Source of the DNA: Isochrysis galbana
Lineage: Eukaryota; Haptophyta; Isochrysidales; Isochrysidaceae
Length of the DNA stretch: 64,000 nucleotides
Assembly (NCBI GenBank): GCA_018136815.1
Contig: CM030939.1
Coordinates: forward strand, 3,899,419 to 3,963,418
Direction of reading: 5' to 3'
Part shown: positions 20,076 to 33,900 of the stretch, piece by piece
How positions within the stretch are numbered: position 1 is the first letter of the stretch
How the letters are laid out: each line of letters starts with the position of its first letter
Notes under the pieces: model-generated
The model's input: only the letters and a program-made list of their open reading frames with translations
The model's database searches: none
What the model was told of the DNA's origin: nothing
Position numbers and translations under genes: made by a program

Positions 20076-21289
20076 CTAGCCCATGCCTGGGGCATCTTGC
20101 AGCAGCGCGGCCCCTGTTTTGAGCCATTCACTCACTGCGAAGAGCTGCTGCTGCCAATGGGCCATCTCCTCCCGCGCCGCTGCGTCCTCAGCAAAGTCGG
20201 TTTGCGTGCACATGTCTCCTAGCTTGCAGGACGTTCCTTGCGTGGTGTGTGCACTACCGCCATCAAGGTTGGCTTGGCTGAGCTGGCGGGCGGTGGCGGT
20301 GGCGATCACGTGCATCTGCTCCTTCAGTTCGGTCAATTCGGAGCGGAGGGAGGCATTCTCGTCAGCCAGCCCTAGGGGAGAGGAGATAGGGAAAGGATGA
20401 GTGGGGGCTAAGCAATGAGGCTGGGCGGGCGCAAGGGCCTCGCGCATCTCATGAGACCCTACTCGGAAGGCGTGGGACGTGCGACGACCGGCAGCCAGTG
20501 TAGGGGCGTACCCCCGATGGCTGCGCGCAGCTCTGCAGACGTCCTCTCGGACGACGTGGAGGCACGCTGCAGCTGCTCCCGCAGCTGATCTCGCTCTTGC
20601 TCCAACAGGAACAGCCGCTTCTGGTTCTTTGACTGGAACTCCTTGAGGGAGCGCACCTCGGCTTCCCAACGCCGCGACGCCGTCTCTTGCGCGGAGCGGA
20701 CCTCGTCCGCAATAACCTGTGTTGGCACGGCGGCGCCCCATTGAGAGGGCGCAGCAGGAAAGCAGACGGGAACCGCCCGCGCCAGGGGCGCGCACATGCG
20801 CGTAGGCCTTGCGCTTGCCTGGAAGCAGTTCGAGGCTGCGAGGCAGTCTGCACGCGCCCTCTCGAGCTGCTCGGTGAACTTGGCCGTGTAGCTCTTGTCG
20901 AGTTCGGAGAGCACGGAGAGCAGGACGCGGTCCTCTGTAACGCCAGACGCCGAGATACGGTAGACGAGCATCGGATGGCTGCCGAGCTGTGCGCCGGGCG
21001 TCGCGCACTTGAAGGAGAGGTGGTCGGCACGGAGGCGGACGGGGAAGCGCGCGAGAAAGGCCTCGCGCAGCGCCTCCTCCTCGATGTCCTCGACCGTCTT
21101 CCAATGGGCCTGCTGGGGCAGTGCGAACGAGATCTTGGGTGTGACGAGCACCTGGAGCATCGGGAGCGGCGACGCTGCGGCGGAAGAGACCGCAGCGAGC
21201 GCCGCCGGCTTCTCGTCGAGGTCGGGGGGTTCGCGTGGCTGTGTCTCGGCGTGCTTTGGCCTTCGGATCTGCTCGGCCGCCCTCCGCAT
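20076..21289 (-). CDS. Coiled-coil protein, three exons
   Basis: Exons 20819-21289, 20512-20716 and 20076-20371 give 323 residues. The second intron (140 bp) has a standard donor GGG|GTACGC and acceptor CCCTAG and is required for the downstream frame. The first (102 bp) would use a GC donor (CAG|GCAAGC) and acceptor ACACAG; it keeps frame, so it could also be retained as 34 residues. Residues 1-115 look globular (MLQVLVTPKISFALPQQ..., ...SHPMLVYRISASG...). From about 125 onward a long coiled coil runs through SLKEFQSKNQKRLFLLEQER and ELKEQMHVIATATARQL. I cannot name the family. Head plus coiled coil would fit a centriolar or basal-body protein, but that is a guess. It is transcribed away from the dynein gene. 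Confidence 0.65.
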
Positions 21290-21988
21290 CGTGGCGAGCG
21301 CCCTGCAGAGGCCGGCGACGGAAGGGAAAACGAGGGAAAGGGTGGAGAGGGGGGGGGGGGAAGCGGCGCTCTACTGGTACAAGACCTCCGCGGAAGGCGC
21401 GTCTACAAAACAACTCGAGCGAGTCTGTTACAGATCTGCGCCCTCGCGCCCCCCCCCCTGTACTTTCTCTTCGCGTGCGCTCCTCTACCGTTAGTCCGTG
21501 CCGTTGCCAGCCCCCGCCTGTGGGCGCGCCGAGCGGGGGAGGGCCCCCGCTCGCGGGGTAACCCAGCGGAGAGATGAGAAATCGCGCCAGGAAGAGAAGA
21601 GAAAGAGCGGGGCCCTCTCTCGAGGTTGTCTCTCGCGGTGCCCCTCTCCTCGCTGAAGGCGTTGCAGCGACCCCGCCCCGCCCCCCAGAAGATGAGGAGA
21701 GAGAGAGAGAGAGAGGGAGCGCCGAGAGGGGGGGGGGGGGGCGAGAGAGGGGTGTGGAACCATAAGAGACCACTCGCGGGTATACATATGTACACACACG
21801 GGAAGAGAGAGGGAGAGGGGGAGAGAGAGAGACACTCTCCCGCGACGGGATGGGCGAGAGAGAGAGAAGAAGAGAGAGAGGGGAGAGAAGAGAGAGAGAG
21901 AGAGGGAGGCGCTGCCCGCCCTGCATCCCCCGGGCTCTCGCCTTCTCCCCTCCCCCTCCCCCCCTTCCCCCCCTGGGGGCCACCCACG
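21290..21988. promoter_or_regulatory. Probable divergent promoter between coiled-coil gene and dynein
   Basis: This is 700 bp between two start codons on opposite strands. It holds a polypurine stretch at 21570-21910 (long GAGAGA runs), G tracts near 21350 and 21731, and a TATACATATGTACACAC patch at 21781. It then switches to a C-rich strand (21940-21980) just before the dynein ATG. Co-regulation of the two genes is inference. Confidence 0.4.
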
Positions 21989-24900
21989 ATGGCGGCGGCC
22001 AAACGCCTCGGAGAATCGAGCTGGCACATGCCGGCCACAAAGGGCGAGGCCCCTTCCCCCCGCTCGGGCCACACCCTCACTGTCGACCCCACCTCAGCAA
22101 AGGCTGTGCTCTTTGGCGGCTGTGGCATCGACTCTCGCGGTCAGCCAGCGGTCTTCAATGAGACCTGGCTTCTCTCGACGGCGGAACCGATGGCGTGGGA
22201 GCACGCAGACGTGATGGGCGACGTACCTTCCCCCCGCTGGCGACACACCGCCACGCTCCTTCCCGACGATGGCGGCGTGCTCGTCTTTGGAGGACACTAC
22301 AAGGGTAAGCGGTTCAACGACGTGCATGTCTTCAACATTGAGAAGAAGGAGTGGGTGATCAAGGAGTGCTCGGGCACACCGCCGCACCCGCGCTCGCACC
22401 ACACCGCCTCGCTCGTCAGCTTTCCAGCCGAGCCGCCCGCCGAGGGCGAGGAGGGTGAGGGCAAGCCCAAGGAGGGCAAGATCTACATCTTTGGCGGTTA
22501 TGGCGGCACCGGCACGGCGCGCGACTTCTTCGCAGACATTCACGTGCTCGAGCTGTCCACCTGGACGTGGACCAAGGTGTGTGCGCCGCCGCCGCGCATT
22601 CGCGCTGCGCCGCCGCCGCCGCGCCCCGCCTCGCCCGCGCCGACCGCCCCGCCTGCTGCGCGCTGACCCCTCGCAGGTCGCCAACATGCGCGGCTCGCCC
22701 CCCAAGCCGCGCTCGGACCACACGGCGAGCGTCTCCGGCACGACCATCATCATCCAAGGCGGCCGCGGCTGGTCGGCCGGCAAGGGGTCGACGGGCCTCT
22801 TTGACGACACCCACCTGCTGGATGTGGTCAACATGGAGTGGCTCGAGCCGCCGGGCTACAACCCGGAGGACGACAACCCCGCCTCTTGGCCTAAGCTGCC
22901 GTCGACCCTCTGGAACCATCAGGCCATCTGCGTTGAGTCGGTGCCCTCGGACAAGCTCTTCATATTCGGCGGCCAAAAGGCGCCGCGCGAGTACAGCAAC
23001 ACGCTCGCCATCATGGACGTGAACTCAAACTCGTGGGTGCCGCCGCTAGTCGCTGGTTCGGCGCCATCGGCCCGAGAGGACTCCTCCATCACGTACGACC
23101 CGGCCACATGCAACATCATCTTCTTCGGTGGATGGCGACAGAAGTGGCTCAACGACCTGTGGACGCTCAACGTGGCCGGCGTCGTCGGCCCGCCGTACGC
23201 CGTGCTCAAGTGCGAGCCCTACACCGGCCCGCTCACCGGTGGCACGCCGATCAAGCTGCACGGCCTCCGCTTCATCGAATCGCCGATGGTGCAGGTCCGC
23301 TTCACCGATGGCAAGCGTGAGGCCACCGTCAGTGGCCAGTACGAGTCGCCCGAGGCGATCCTGTGCAAGGCGCCCGACTTCACTAAGTTTGGAGCCGTCG
23401 AGGTCGTGGTGCGCGTCTCGATCAATGGCGACCCCTTCACCGTTAATGAGACCACTTTCATCTACTACGCCAACACGCAGGCGAAGAAGTCGATAGCCTT
23501 CGGCCCCGGCCTCCTCAATGGCCTCCAGGCTGGCAAGCGGGTGTCTTTCATACTGCAGGCCAAGGACATGGGCGGCAAGCTTCGAACCACCGGCCTCGAT
23601 CCCGTCAAGCTCCTCATCACCGGGCCAGCCAAGGAGATTGAGGAGCCCGACATTGTCGACTTTGGCGACGGCACGTACGAGGTGTCCTACTCAGTGCCGG
23701 CCGCCGGTGAGTACCAGATGACGCTCCAGATCGACGAAAATCCCAACGATCCGGACTCCGTCTTCTCCGATGTCCGCGGCTTTCCGCGGGCCATGACCTT
23801 CGCGCGGATGTGGCAGAAGCAGTCGCCGTCGGGCACCGCCGCACGTCTCAAGGGCTACTTGCGCCTGCACGGCGACGCCACGTCCGGCAAGGTGTTCGCT
23901 TACGTCAAGGACAAGGTTGACAAGGGCCTGCCAGACTACGGAGCAGCCGCTGAGCCCGCGGCGCCGGCGGCCGAACCCACGCCCGCCGGCGAGGAGGGCG
24001 CTGGTGAAGAAGGCACCGGTGAGTCAGGTGGAGTGAAGAAGCCCGCCGAGGAGAAGAAGGCGCCCGACATGGTCTTCTCGCTTGACCTGAGCGCATCCGC
24101 GTGGACTGCCGAGCTGCTCGCTGAGTCGTCCCACACGGAGCCCGATTTCATCGCCATCCGCGATGGCAAGCTCGGTACGCTCAAGGCCGCCGGCGTCCCC
24201 GCGGCGCTCGCGGTCGCCATGGTTCAGCCGAACGCCGCCGAAGTGTTCGCCGACTGGAGCCTCAACGGCGAGCTCACTGGCCGCGCCCCCGAGCCGCGCA
24301 AGGGCTTCCTCGTCGAATCGATCGATGGCAGGGCCTTCGTCTACGGCGGCATCTCTGCCGACGGAGAGACCGCCTTTGACGACGTGCATGTGCTCGACCC
24401 GAAGGCCAAGGCATGGACGCGCCTCTACTCGGCCGAGATCTCCAAGGAGGCCGCCACCTCCCGCCACGTGTGCTTTTGCGGCACCAAGATCGTCGCAATG
24501 GCCAAAGGCGCCGTCGGTGACGCGGTTGAGCTGGTTGAGGTGCTCGACTTCTCCCCGCTCCTTGACTCTAAGAATTCGGACTTCAAGGCGGTCATGCTCG
24601 ACTCGATGGCCAAGCAGCTTACCGAGCTCAACACGACCGTCAATGGCCTCAACACGGCCATTTCCACCGAGGTCGCCGACGGCGACACCGCTGCGCTGCA
24701 CAAGGTGATGAAGGGCCTGAAGGGCGTGCGCGATAAGACCACCGAGCTCGAGTACGTCACTGATCAGATCGACGACATGATCGCGTACATGAACAAGAAG
24801 AACATGGGTAAGACAGAGCCACTGAGGCGCAAGCTCGACGCCGTTGTGGAAGTGCTCACGACCACCAAGAAGGCAGCGCCGGCCGTGCGCAAGGCCGTCA

Positions 24901-27900
24901 AGCCGTTGCAGGACGCGGAGGCAATGCGGGTCATGGAGACGCTCGCCGCGTTCGAGGAGAAGATGAAGCGCGAGCGCACCACATTTCTCGATGGCAAGGT
25001 CTTCTCCAATGCGCTGGACTACCATACTGCCTACGCGATGCTCAACGCTACCGCCACGCAGATGGCCGAGCTCGAGAAGGAGTGCGCCAAGATGTCGGCC
25101 CTCGCCGATCTGTTCGAATTCGGCGAGAAGCTACAGTCCGCCAAAGACACGCTTGCGTTGATGCAGGCCGAGCGGATTAAGATCAAGACGGTGTGGGATC
25201 TGCAGTGCATCGTCCAATCGCAGCTTGAAGAGTGGAAGCAGGTGCTTTGGACCGACATCAACGTCGGCGTAATGGAGGAGGAGACCAAGACCTTTACCAA
25301 GATGGTGCGCGGTCTCGACAAGTCCGTGCGCGACTGGCTCGCGTACCGTGGCGTCGACAGCATGATCAAAAACTTCGCCGTCACTGTGCCGTGCGTCGCT
25401 GACCTCAAGTCACCCTCGATGCGCGACCGCCACTGGCAAAAGCTCATGGATATTACCAAGAAGCAGATCGATGTTAACAACCCCAAATTCAATCTCGCTG
25501 ACATGCTCGCCCTCGAACTCCACAACTTCGTCGACGACGTTGGCGAGGTGGTCGACCAAGCACAAAAGGAGGACAAGATGGAGCAGACGCTCATCAAGCT
25601 CGAGGAGACATGGAAGTCGATCGAGTTCTGTTTCGACCAGCACGCCGAGACAGACGTCTACCTGATCCGCATGCAGGAGCAGGACTTCGAGATGCTGGAG
25701 GACAACCAGCTCGTCGTGCAGGGTATGATGGCCTCCAAGTATCTCGCCACCTTTGAGGAGCCGGTCACCAAGTGGCAGAAGGACCTTTCTTCAGTCTCTG
25801 ATGTCCTTGGTATCATGCTCGACGTGCAGCGCAAGTGGGCGTACCTCGAGACTCTCTTCATCGGCTCCGAGGAGGTGAAAAGGGAGCTGCCTGCGGACGC
25901 CGAGCGCTTCGCCGGCATCGATGTCGACTTCAAGGCGCTGCTCAAGGGCTTCAACGCCGAGAAGAATTGCGTTCGTGCATGCTCAGTTGACGGGCTGGTG
26001 AAAAAGCTCGACTCGCTCACCGGTGCCCTTGAGCTCTGTGAGAAGTCGTTGGCTGACTTCCTTGAGGCTAAGCGCCGAATCTTCCCGCGCTTCTACTTCG
26101 TCTCGCAGACAATGCTCCTCGATATCCTCTCAAACGGCAACCGCCCATGGATCGTCGCGAAGAATGTCAACGCCATGTTCCAGGGCGTCAAGGAGCTCGG
26201 GCTCAAGGGCGACCCTGCGATGACGGTGCACTCCATGGTCTCCAACGAGGGCGAAGTCCTTAACATCGAGATGAAGGGGCCGCTCAAATTGGATGGCAAG
26301 GTTGAGAACTACTTGAACCAGCTTATCACGCGTATGCGCGACGAGCTCCGTGTGCAGCTTGGCCGCGCCATCGACGAGTACCAAACGAAGGGCAAGGCGG
26401 GCAAGGAGCGCGTGCTCTGGCTACACGACCACCTTGCACAGCTCGTGCTCGTCGTCACGCAGTATGAGTGGACCAAGCTCACCGACAAGGCCCTTGACGA
26501 TGTTAGCGCCGGCAAGAAGGACGCCATGCAGGAGTACCGCCAGGTCCAGCTCAGCATGCTCGACGACTGCATCAAGGCAGTGCAAGGCAAGCTAGACAAG
26601 CTCAACCGCCGCAAGGTGATGAACGTAATCACCCTGGAGACACACTCGCGCGACATCAACGTGGGCTTGATCAACCAGGGTGTTGACCGCAAGGACCACT
26701 TCCTCTGGCTCGGACAGCTCAAGACCCGCTGGGAGACGGGGGCGCACCACGGCTCTGACGGAGTCGCGCCGGACGCCTTCCTCTACATTTGCGACGCTAT
26801 CTTCCGCTACTCGTTTGAGTATCTCGGCTGCGCACCGCGCCTCGTGATCACCCCGCTCACTGACCGCATCTACATCACGGCCACACAAGCTGCCCACTTG
26901 ATCCTCGGCTGCGCTCCCGCCGGCCCCGCCGGTACCGGGAAGACCGAGACGACGAAGGACCTGTCCGCACAGCTCGGCAAGGCCGTCTACGTGTTCAATT
27001 GCGGCCCTGAGATGGACTATCTGACCATGGCCGACATCTTCAAAGGCCTCGCGTCTTCCGGCTCGTGGGGCTGCTTCGACGAGTTCAATCGCCTCATTGC
27101 AGAGGTGCTCTCCGTCTGCTCCATCCAGTACAAGTCGGTCCTCGACGGCATGCGCAAGGGCGGCGACTCGTTCCGCTTCGCCGGCATCGACTACTACCAG
27201 CACCCCGATGGCTCCATGGCATTCATCACCATGAACCCTGGCTACCTCGGACGCCAGGAGCTGCCCGAGTCGCTGAAGGTGCTCTTCCGCCCTGTCACCG
27301 TGATGGTGCCCGATTTCCAGCTCATTATGGAGAACATGATGATGGCTGAGGGTTACACGACCGCGAACGACCTCGCTAAGAAGTTCTTCACATTTTACAA
27401 TCTGAACAAGGACTTGCTCTCGAAGCAGATGCACTACGATTGGGGTCTTTGCGCCATCAAGTCCGTGCTCGTCGTTGCCGGCACCTTCCTTCGTGCCGAG
27501 CCTGACAAGCCCGAGGCTGGCCTGCTGATGCGCGCGCTCCGCGACTTCAACCTGCCCAAGATCGTCGAGGATGACATGGTCGTCTTCATGGGTCTTCTCA
27601 AGGACCTTTTCGCTGACGTGTTCGACGCCATGCCACGCAAGCGGGACTACGAGTTTGAGGAACTCATTAAAACGGTCGCCGTCGAATCAAAACTCGTTCC
27701 GAACGACTACTTTGTGCAGAATGTGGTCGACACCCAAGACTTGCTCGACATCCGACACTGCATCTTCATCATCGGCACGTCTGGCAACAACAAGTCGACT
27801 ACGTGGACGACGCTATGCAAGGTGTGGACCCGCGGTGGCGAGCGCGGCAAGACGATCTACCGGGACATCAACCCGAAGTCGATCACTCCGAACGAGCTGT

Positions 27901-30900
27901 ACGGCTTCATCAATCTGGCGACTCGAGAGTGGAAGGATGGCCTGCTCTCCTTCACCATGCGTGAGCTGGCCAACATGCCGGACACCAACCCTAAATGGAT
28001 CATCCTTGATGGCGATCTCGACGCCAACTGGATTGAGAACATGAATTCTGTCATGGACGACAACCGCTTGCTGACCCTCGCTTCGAATGAACGCATTCGC
28101 CTCCTCACTCACATGCGCCTAATCTTCGAGATTCGCGACTTGGCCTATGCCTCGCCTGCCACCGTAACCCGTGCTGGCATCCTCTTCATCTCAGAGCGCA
28201 TGCAATGGAAGAACTATGTGCAGTCGTGGATTGACAAATACACAGAGGAGGAGCCCTTTCAAGTCAAGGCTGAGCCCAAGGCTGCGCGTAAGGCCAAGCT
28301 CGAGGAGTTGTTCGCCAAATACTGCGAGCCTGTGCTGCTTGAGCTCAGGATGAACTACAAGCACATGATCCCGAATTTGCTAGACTTTGGCCTCGTCCAG
28401 GGCCTCTGCAACTTCCTGCAGGACCTCCTTGTCGTCGACAACGTCGGCGTCAATGGCGCGGAGCACTTTGAGATCTACTTCGTTCTTGCCTGCGTGTGGG
28501 CCTTTGGCGGTGCCATGTCGATCACCTCCGGAGTGGACTACCGCAAGAAATTCTCGCAATATTGGAAGGACACCTGGAAGACGGTCAAATTCCCGCACCG
28601 CGGGGAGGTGTTTGATTGCTTCGTCGACAAGACTAAGCACGAATTCTCTGCTTGGACTGACATCGTCCCCGAGATCGCCTTCGACTCGGCGTCGACTCCA
28701 ATGGGCCAGGTGACGGTGCCCACGTCGGAAACTGTTGCCATCTCCTTCTGGCTCGACAACCTCATCAAAAACAAGCACGGCGCCATGCTCATTGGTGGCG
28801 CAGGCTGCGGCAAGACGGCCATTATCAATGGTAAGCTGCGCTCGATGCCGGAGGAATATGCCGCTGAATTGGTGAACATCAACTACTACACCAACGCCAA
28901 CATGTTCCAGAAGATCCTTGAGGCGCCACTTGAGAAGAAGGCTGGCAAGAACTTCGGGCCTCCCGGCAACAAGAAGCTCATCTATTTTGTCGACGACCTG
29001 AACATGGCGGCTCTGGACAACTACAACACTGCGTCCAACATTTCGCTTATGCGCCAGCACATCGACTACGGCCACATCTATGACCTCAACAAGCTGCAGC
29101 AAAAAGTTCTGCTCAACACGCAGTACCTTGCCGCCATGAACCCGACGGCCGGTTCCTTCATCGTCAATCCGCGTCTACAGCGCCGCTTCAACACCTTCGC
29201 CATCAACTTCCCATCAGGCGAATGCTTGAACTCAATCTACTCCACCTTTCTCCTGGGCCACCTAAGCAAATTCAACGACGAGGTCAAGGAGCTAGGCAAG
29301 CGCATCGTGCAGGCAGGCCTGCAATTGCACAAGCGCGTTTCTGCCACGTTCCGCAAGACTGCGTCGAACTTCCACTACGAGTTCAACATTCGCCACATGG
29401 CTGGTGTCTTTCAAGGTTTGCTGAATGCCCAGCCTGCGCAATTTACCGACCCGCTAAAGATATGTCAGCTCTGGCTGCATGAGTCAGAGCGCATCTACGG
29501 AGATCGTCTCGTGTCCAAGGAAGACCTCAAGAAATACAAAGAGCTCGCCGCCGAGCAGGCAAAGAAGTTCTTCAAGGAGATGTCGCCCACAAGCCTGATG
29601 GCTGAGCCCCTCATCTTCTGCCACTTCGCGGGCGGGATCGGCGAGAAATGCTACGATCGGTGCCCCACCTTCAATGAGCTGTCCACGCTTCTCAACGGCG
29701 CATTGGATGAGTACAACGAATCGAACGCGCAGATGAACCTTGTCCTTTTCGAGGATGCAATGCGCCATATCGCACGCATCTCGCGCATCATTGAGTCGCC
29801 AGGTGGCCACGCATTGCTCGTCGGCGTGGGTGGTTCGGGCAAGCAGTCGCTCGCACGCCTCGCCACGTTCGTGTCAGGCTACTCCACCTTCCAGGTCGTC
29901 ATCACCGCTCGCTACTCTGTCAATGATCTCAAAGCTGACTTGCAGGTGATGTACCGCAAGGCGGGTCTGAAAGGCGAGGGCATCTCCTTCATCTTCACCG
30001 ACCAGCAAATTGCTGATGAGCGCTTCCTAGTCTTCATGAACGACCTGCTCTCCTCCGGCAACATCCCAGGCCTGTTCCCAAATGAGGACATGGACGACAT
30101 CATCAACGGCGTGCGCCCGGCGGTCAAGCGCGCGGGGCTGCCTGACACACGCAACGCATGCTGGGATTACTTCATCCAGCAGGTGGTGGCCAACCTCCAT
30201 GTCATCCTATGCTTCTCGCCCATCGGTGACCCGATCAAAGTTCGCACCCGACGATTCCCCGCCCTTGTCAACTGCGTCGTCATCGACTGGTTCCAGCCGT
30301 GGCCGGAGGAGGCGCTCGTCTCAGTGTCGAATCGCTTCCTTGTCGACGTCGATCTCGGAGACCAGGAGGCGCGGACCGCGGTCACTAACTTCATGCCGTA
30401 CTCCTTCCTCGCCGTCAACGAGAAGTCCGACGACTACGTGCGCATCGAGCGTCGCTATAATTACACCACACCTAAATCGTTCCTAGAGCTCATCGCACTC
30501 TACAAGTCGATGCTCGCCGATCGTCGCAAGCAAACAGAGACCGCCATCACCCGCCTCTCCAATGGTGTGCTCAAGCTAGAATCGACTGCCAAGTCCGTCG
30601 GCCAGCTCGAGGATGACCTTAAAATCAAGTCGGTCGAGGTCGAGGAGAAGAAGGCTGCTTGCGATGCGATGATCCCGAAGCTCGAGGAGGAAAAAGCCAA
30701 GGCTACCGACGAGGCCGCCAAGGCAAACGTCATTGCGGCTGATGCCACCCAAAAGGAGATCGGTGTGAAGGAATTGAAGGCTGGCATCGAGAAGGATCTT
30801 GCTGCCGCCGAGCCTGCGCTCGTCAAGGCCTCCGCTGCCCTCGACGGTTTGGATAAGAAGGATCTTGGAGAGCTGAAGTCTCTCGGCAAGCCCCCGGCTG

Positions 30901-33900
30901 GTGTCGACGACGTTACTGCAGCTGTGATCTACATGTTGCACCCCTCGGGCAAGGGCAAGATCGATACATCGTGGAAGGCGGCGCAGATCATGATGAAGGA
31001 CGTGAACGCCTTCCTGAACACTCTCATGGGATACAAGGACCGCATCGACGCGGGCACCGTACCTAAGAACAACTTCAAGCTTCTCGAGCCACTGCTCGAG
31101 AAGGACCACTTCAACGTTGACACCATGAGGAAGAAGTCGAATGCGGCGGCAGGCCTTTGCGATTTTGTTCTGAACATCAAGGTCTATTGGGACATCAACG
31201 AGAACGTTGAGCCGATGCGCCTCAAAGCAGCCGAGGCAACCGAGACCCTCGAGAACGCCATTGCGGCGAAGAATGCTGCTCTCGAGGCTAAGGCACAGGC
31301 CGAGGCGACGGTAGCCGAGCTAACATCTCAATTCAACGCCGCGGTCAAGGAGAAAGAGGACGTCATTGCCGAGGCTGACATGTGCGAACGCAAGCTTGGC
31401 CTTGCGCAGCGTCTCATCAACGCTCTCTCCTCCGAAGGCGCGCGCTGGAAGCAAGGCATCGAGGACCTCAATGTGACCCTAGGCCTCCTTGTGGGCGACG
31501 TGCTCCTCGCCGCTGCCTTCGTCTCCTACATCGGCTGCTTCAACAAGCGTTTCCGTCTCGATCTCATGAACAACGTGTTCCTACCCTACATGAAGGGCAA
31601 CGCGACGGGGTCCACCTTCACCAGCATCAAGAACTCATACGCGCTGCCGATGTCCGAGGGTGCGGATCCGCTCAAGATCCTAACCAATGATGCAGAGATC
31701 GCCTCGTGGAACAACGAGTCGCTGCCGTCGGACAAGGTATCCGTCCAGAACGGCGCCATCGTCACAAATTGCGCCCGGTGGCCCCTAATGATCGACCCTC
31801 AGCTGCAGGGCATCAAATGGATCAAGAAGCACGAGGAGGACAACCTCAAGGTCTGCCGGCTTGGCCAAAAATCGACTCTGCAGATCATCGGTTCGGGTGT
31901 CGAGAACGGCTCACCCGTGCTCATCGAGAACATCCAGCTACAGATCGATGCTGTTCTCAACCCTGTTATTGGACGTCAAACCGTCAAGCGTGGCCGCAAC
32001 CTCGTCGTCAAGCTCGGCGACAAGGAGATTGATTACTCTCCCAAATTCCGCCTCTACTTACAGACGAAGCTGGCCAACCCTCACTACCCGCCTGAGATCC
32101 AGGCCGAGACGACCCTCGTCAACTTCATGGTCACCGAGGACGGTCTTGAGGACCAGCTGCTTTCCCTCACCGTCTCCAAAGAGCGGCCCGATCTTTCGCA
32201 ACAGGCGGCGGCGCTGCTAGTCCAACAGAACGCCTTCAAGATCAAGATCAAGGAGCTTGAAGACGGTATCCTCATGCAGCTCGCCACTGCTGAGGGCGAT
32301 GTGACGGAGAACATTGAGCTCATCGAGAACCTCGAGGACTCTAAACGCGTCTCCATTGACGTGGCGGAGAAGATGGTTGTCGCCAAGGAGACGCAGGTCA
32401 AGATTGAGAAGGCTTCCGAGCTTTACCGTCCGGTCGCGAACCGCGGTTCGCTGATGTTCTTCTTGCTCTCCGACCTCTTCAAGATCCACTCATTCCATCA
32501 TTACTCCCTCGCCTCATTCAACATCGTCTTCGAGCGCGCAATCACCGGCAAGCGGCCCAACCCCCTCGAGTGGGACTCGGAGGCGGCAATGAAGGAGATC
32601 CTTCCGGAGAAGAAGCGGGAGGACTTCTGCAACGCGCTTGATGCCGCGGAGGCCGCCGCTGCCGCTGCCGCCGGAGGCGAGAATATCGATCTAGACGCGC
32701 TTCAGAAGCGCCTGGACTTCCTCGTTGATCGGATCACCTTCAACGTGTTCGCCTACGCTCGCCGCGGACTGCTCGAAAAGCATAAGCTCATTGTGGCCAC
32801 TATGCTCATGCTGCGTGTAAAGCAACGGATGGGCGAGATCCCTGCTGACGAGGCGGAGTATCTAACTACCGGCCGTGCGGTGCCCAATCCGCCCCAAATG
32901 ACCGCTAAGGTCGCTGACTATTTGCAGGAGTCGCAATGGGCGGCTGCGTGCGCCCTAAAGGAAGTTGGGGCGTTCAAGGCCCTCGCTGAGGATCTCGAGT
33001 TGAACCCGGACACGTGGAAGGAGTGGGTAGAGTCTCCTAAGCCGGAAGTTGAGGACCTCCCGGGCGAGTGGGCAGTGAAGTGCACGGGCTTTCAAAAGCT
33101 TCTCGTGCTTCGTGCCCTGCGCACCGACCGCGTGACCTCGGCGGTCACGAAATACATCATCGACGAGATGGGTGAGAGGTACATGTCCCAGCCGACGTTC
33201 GACATGGATGATACGTACGCCGATTCGACGTATGCCACCCCGCTCTTCTTCGTTCTGTTCCCCGGTGTCGATCCCGGCACGGACATTGAGACGCTCGGCA
33301 ACAAGCTCGGGTATACCGAGGCGAACAATCTATACGTGTCCATCTCCATGGGTCAGGGCCAAGAGAAGAACGCCGAGAACGTCCTAGATCGTTTCACCGC
33401 CGATGGCGGCTGGGTCTTTTTGCAAAACGTGCACCTGATGCAGTCATGGCTGCCCATCCTTGAGCGAAAGCTTGAAATTGCTGCTGAAATCGGACACAAA
33501 AACTTCCGCTGCTTCCTGTCCGCCGAGCCGCCGCCGATGCCTGACATGCAGACCGTGCCTGAAGGCATCATGCAAGCTTCGATCAAGGTCGCAAATGAGC
33601 CGCCTACCGATGTCAAGTCCAACTTGAGATCAGCGCTCGCGCTCTTCAATCAAGAGACGTTCGACAAATCCACCAAGCCCATCTATCACCGTCCCATGCT
33701 CTTCGCCCTATGCTTCTTCCACGCGCTTTGCCTCGGCCGCCGCAAGTTCGGATACATGGGCTTCTCGCGCCCGTACCCGTACAACAACGGCGATCTCACA
33801 GTGTGTGCTGCTGTGTTGCAAAACTACCTCGAGGCCAACGAACAAACGCCCTGGCAAGATGTGCGCTACATCGCCGGCGAGATCATGTACGGTGGTCACA

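Noticed and set aside
20076-22040. Long minus-strand open frame of 654 codons
   Set aside because: Only its last 98 codons look like protein. The rest is Arg/Ser/Pro-rich translation of purine tracts and lies antisense to, or out of frame with, the spliced coiled-coil gene.
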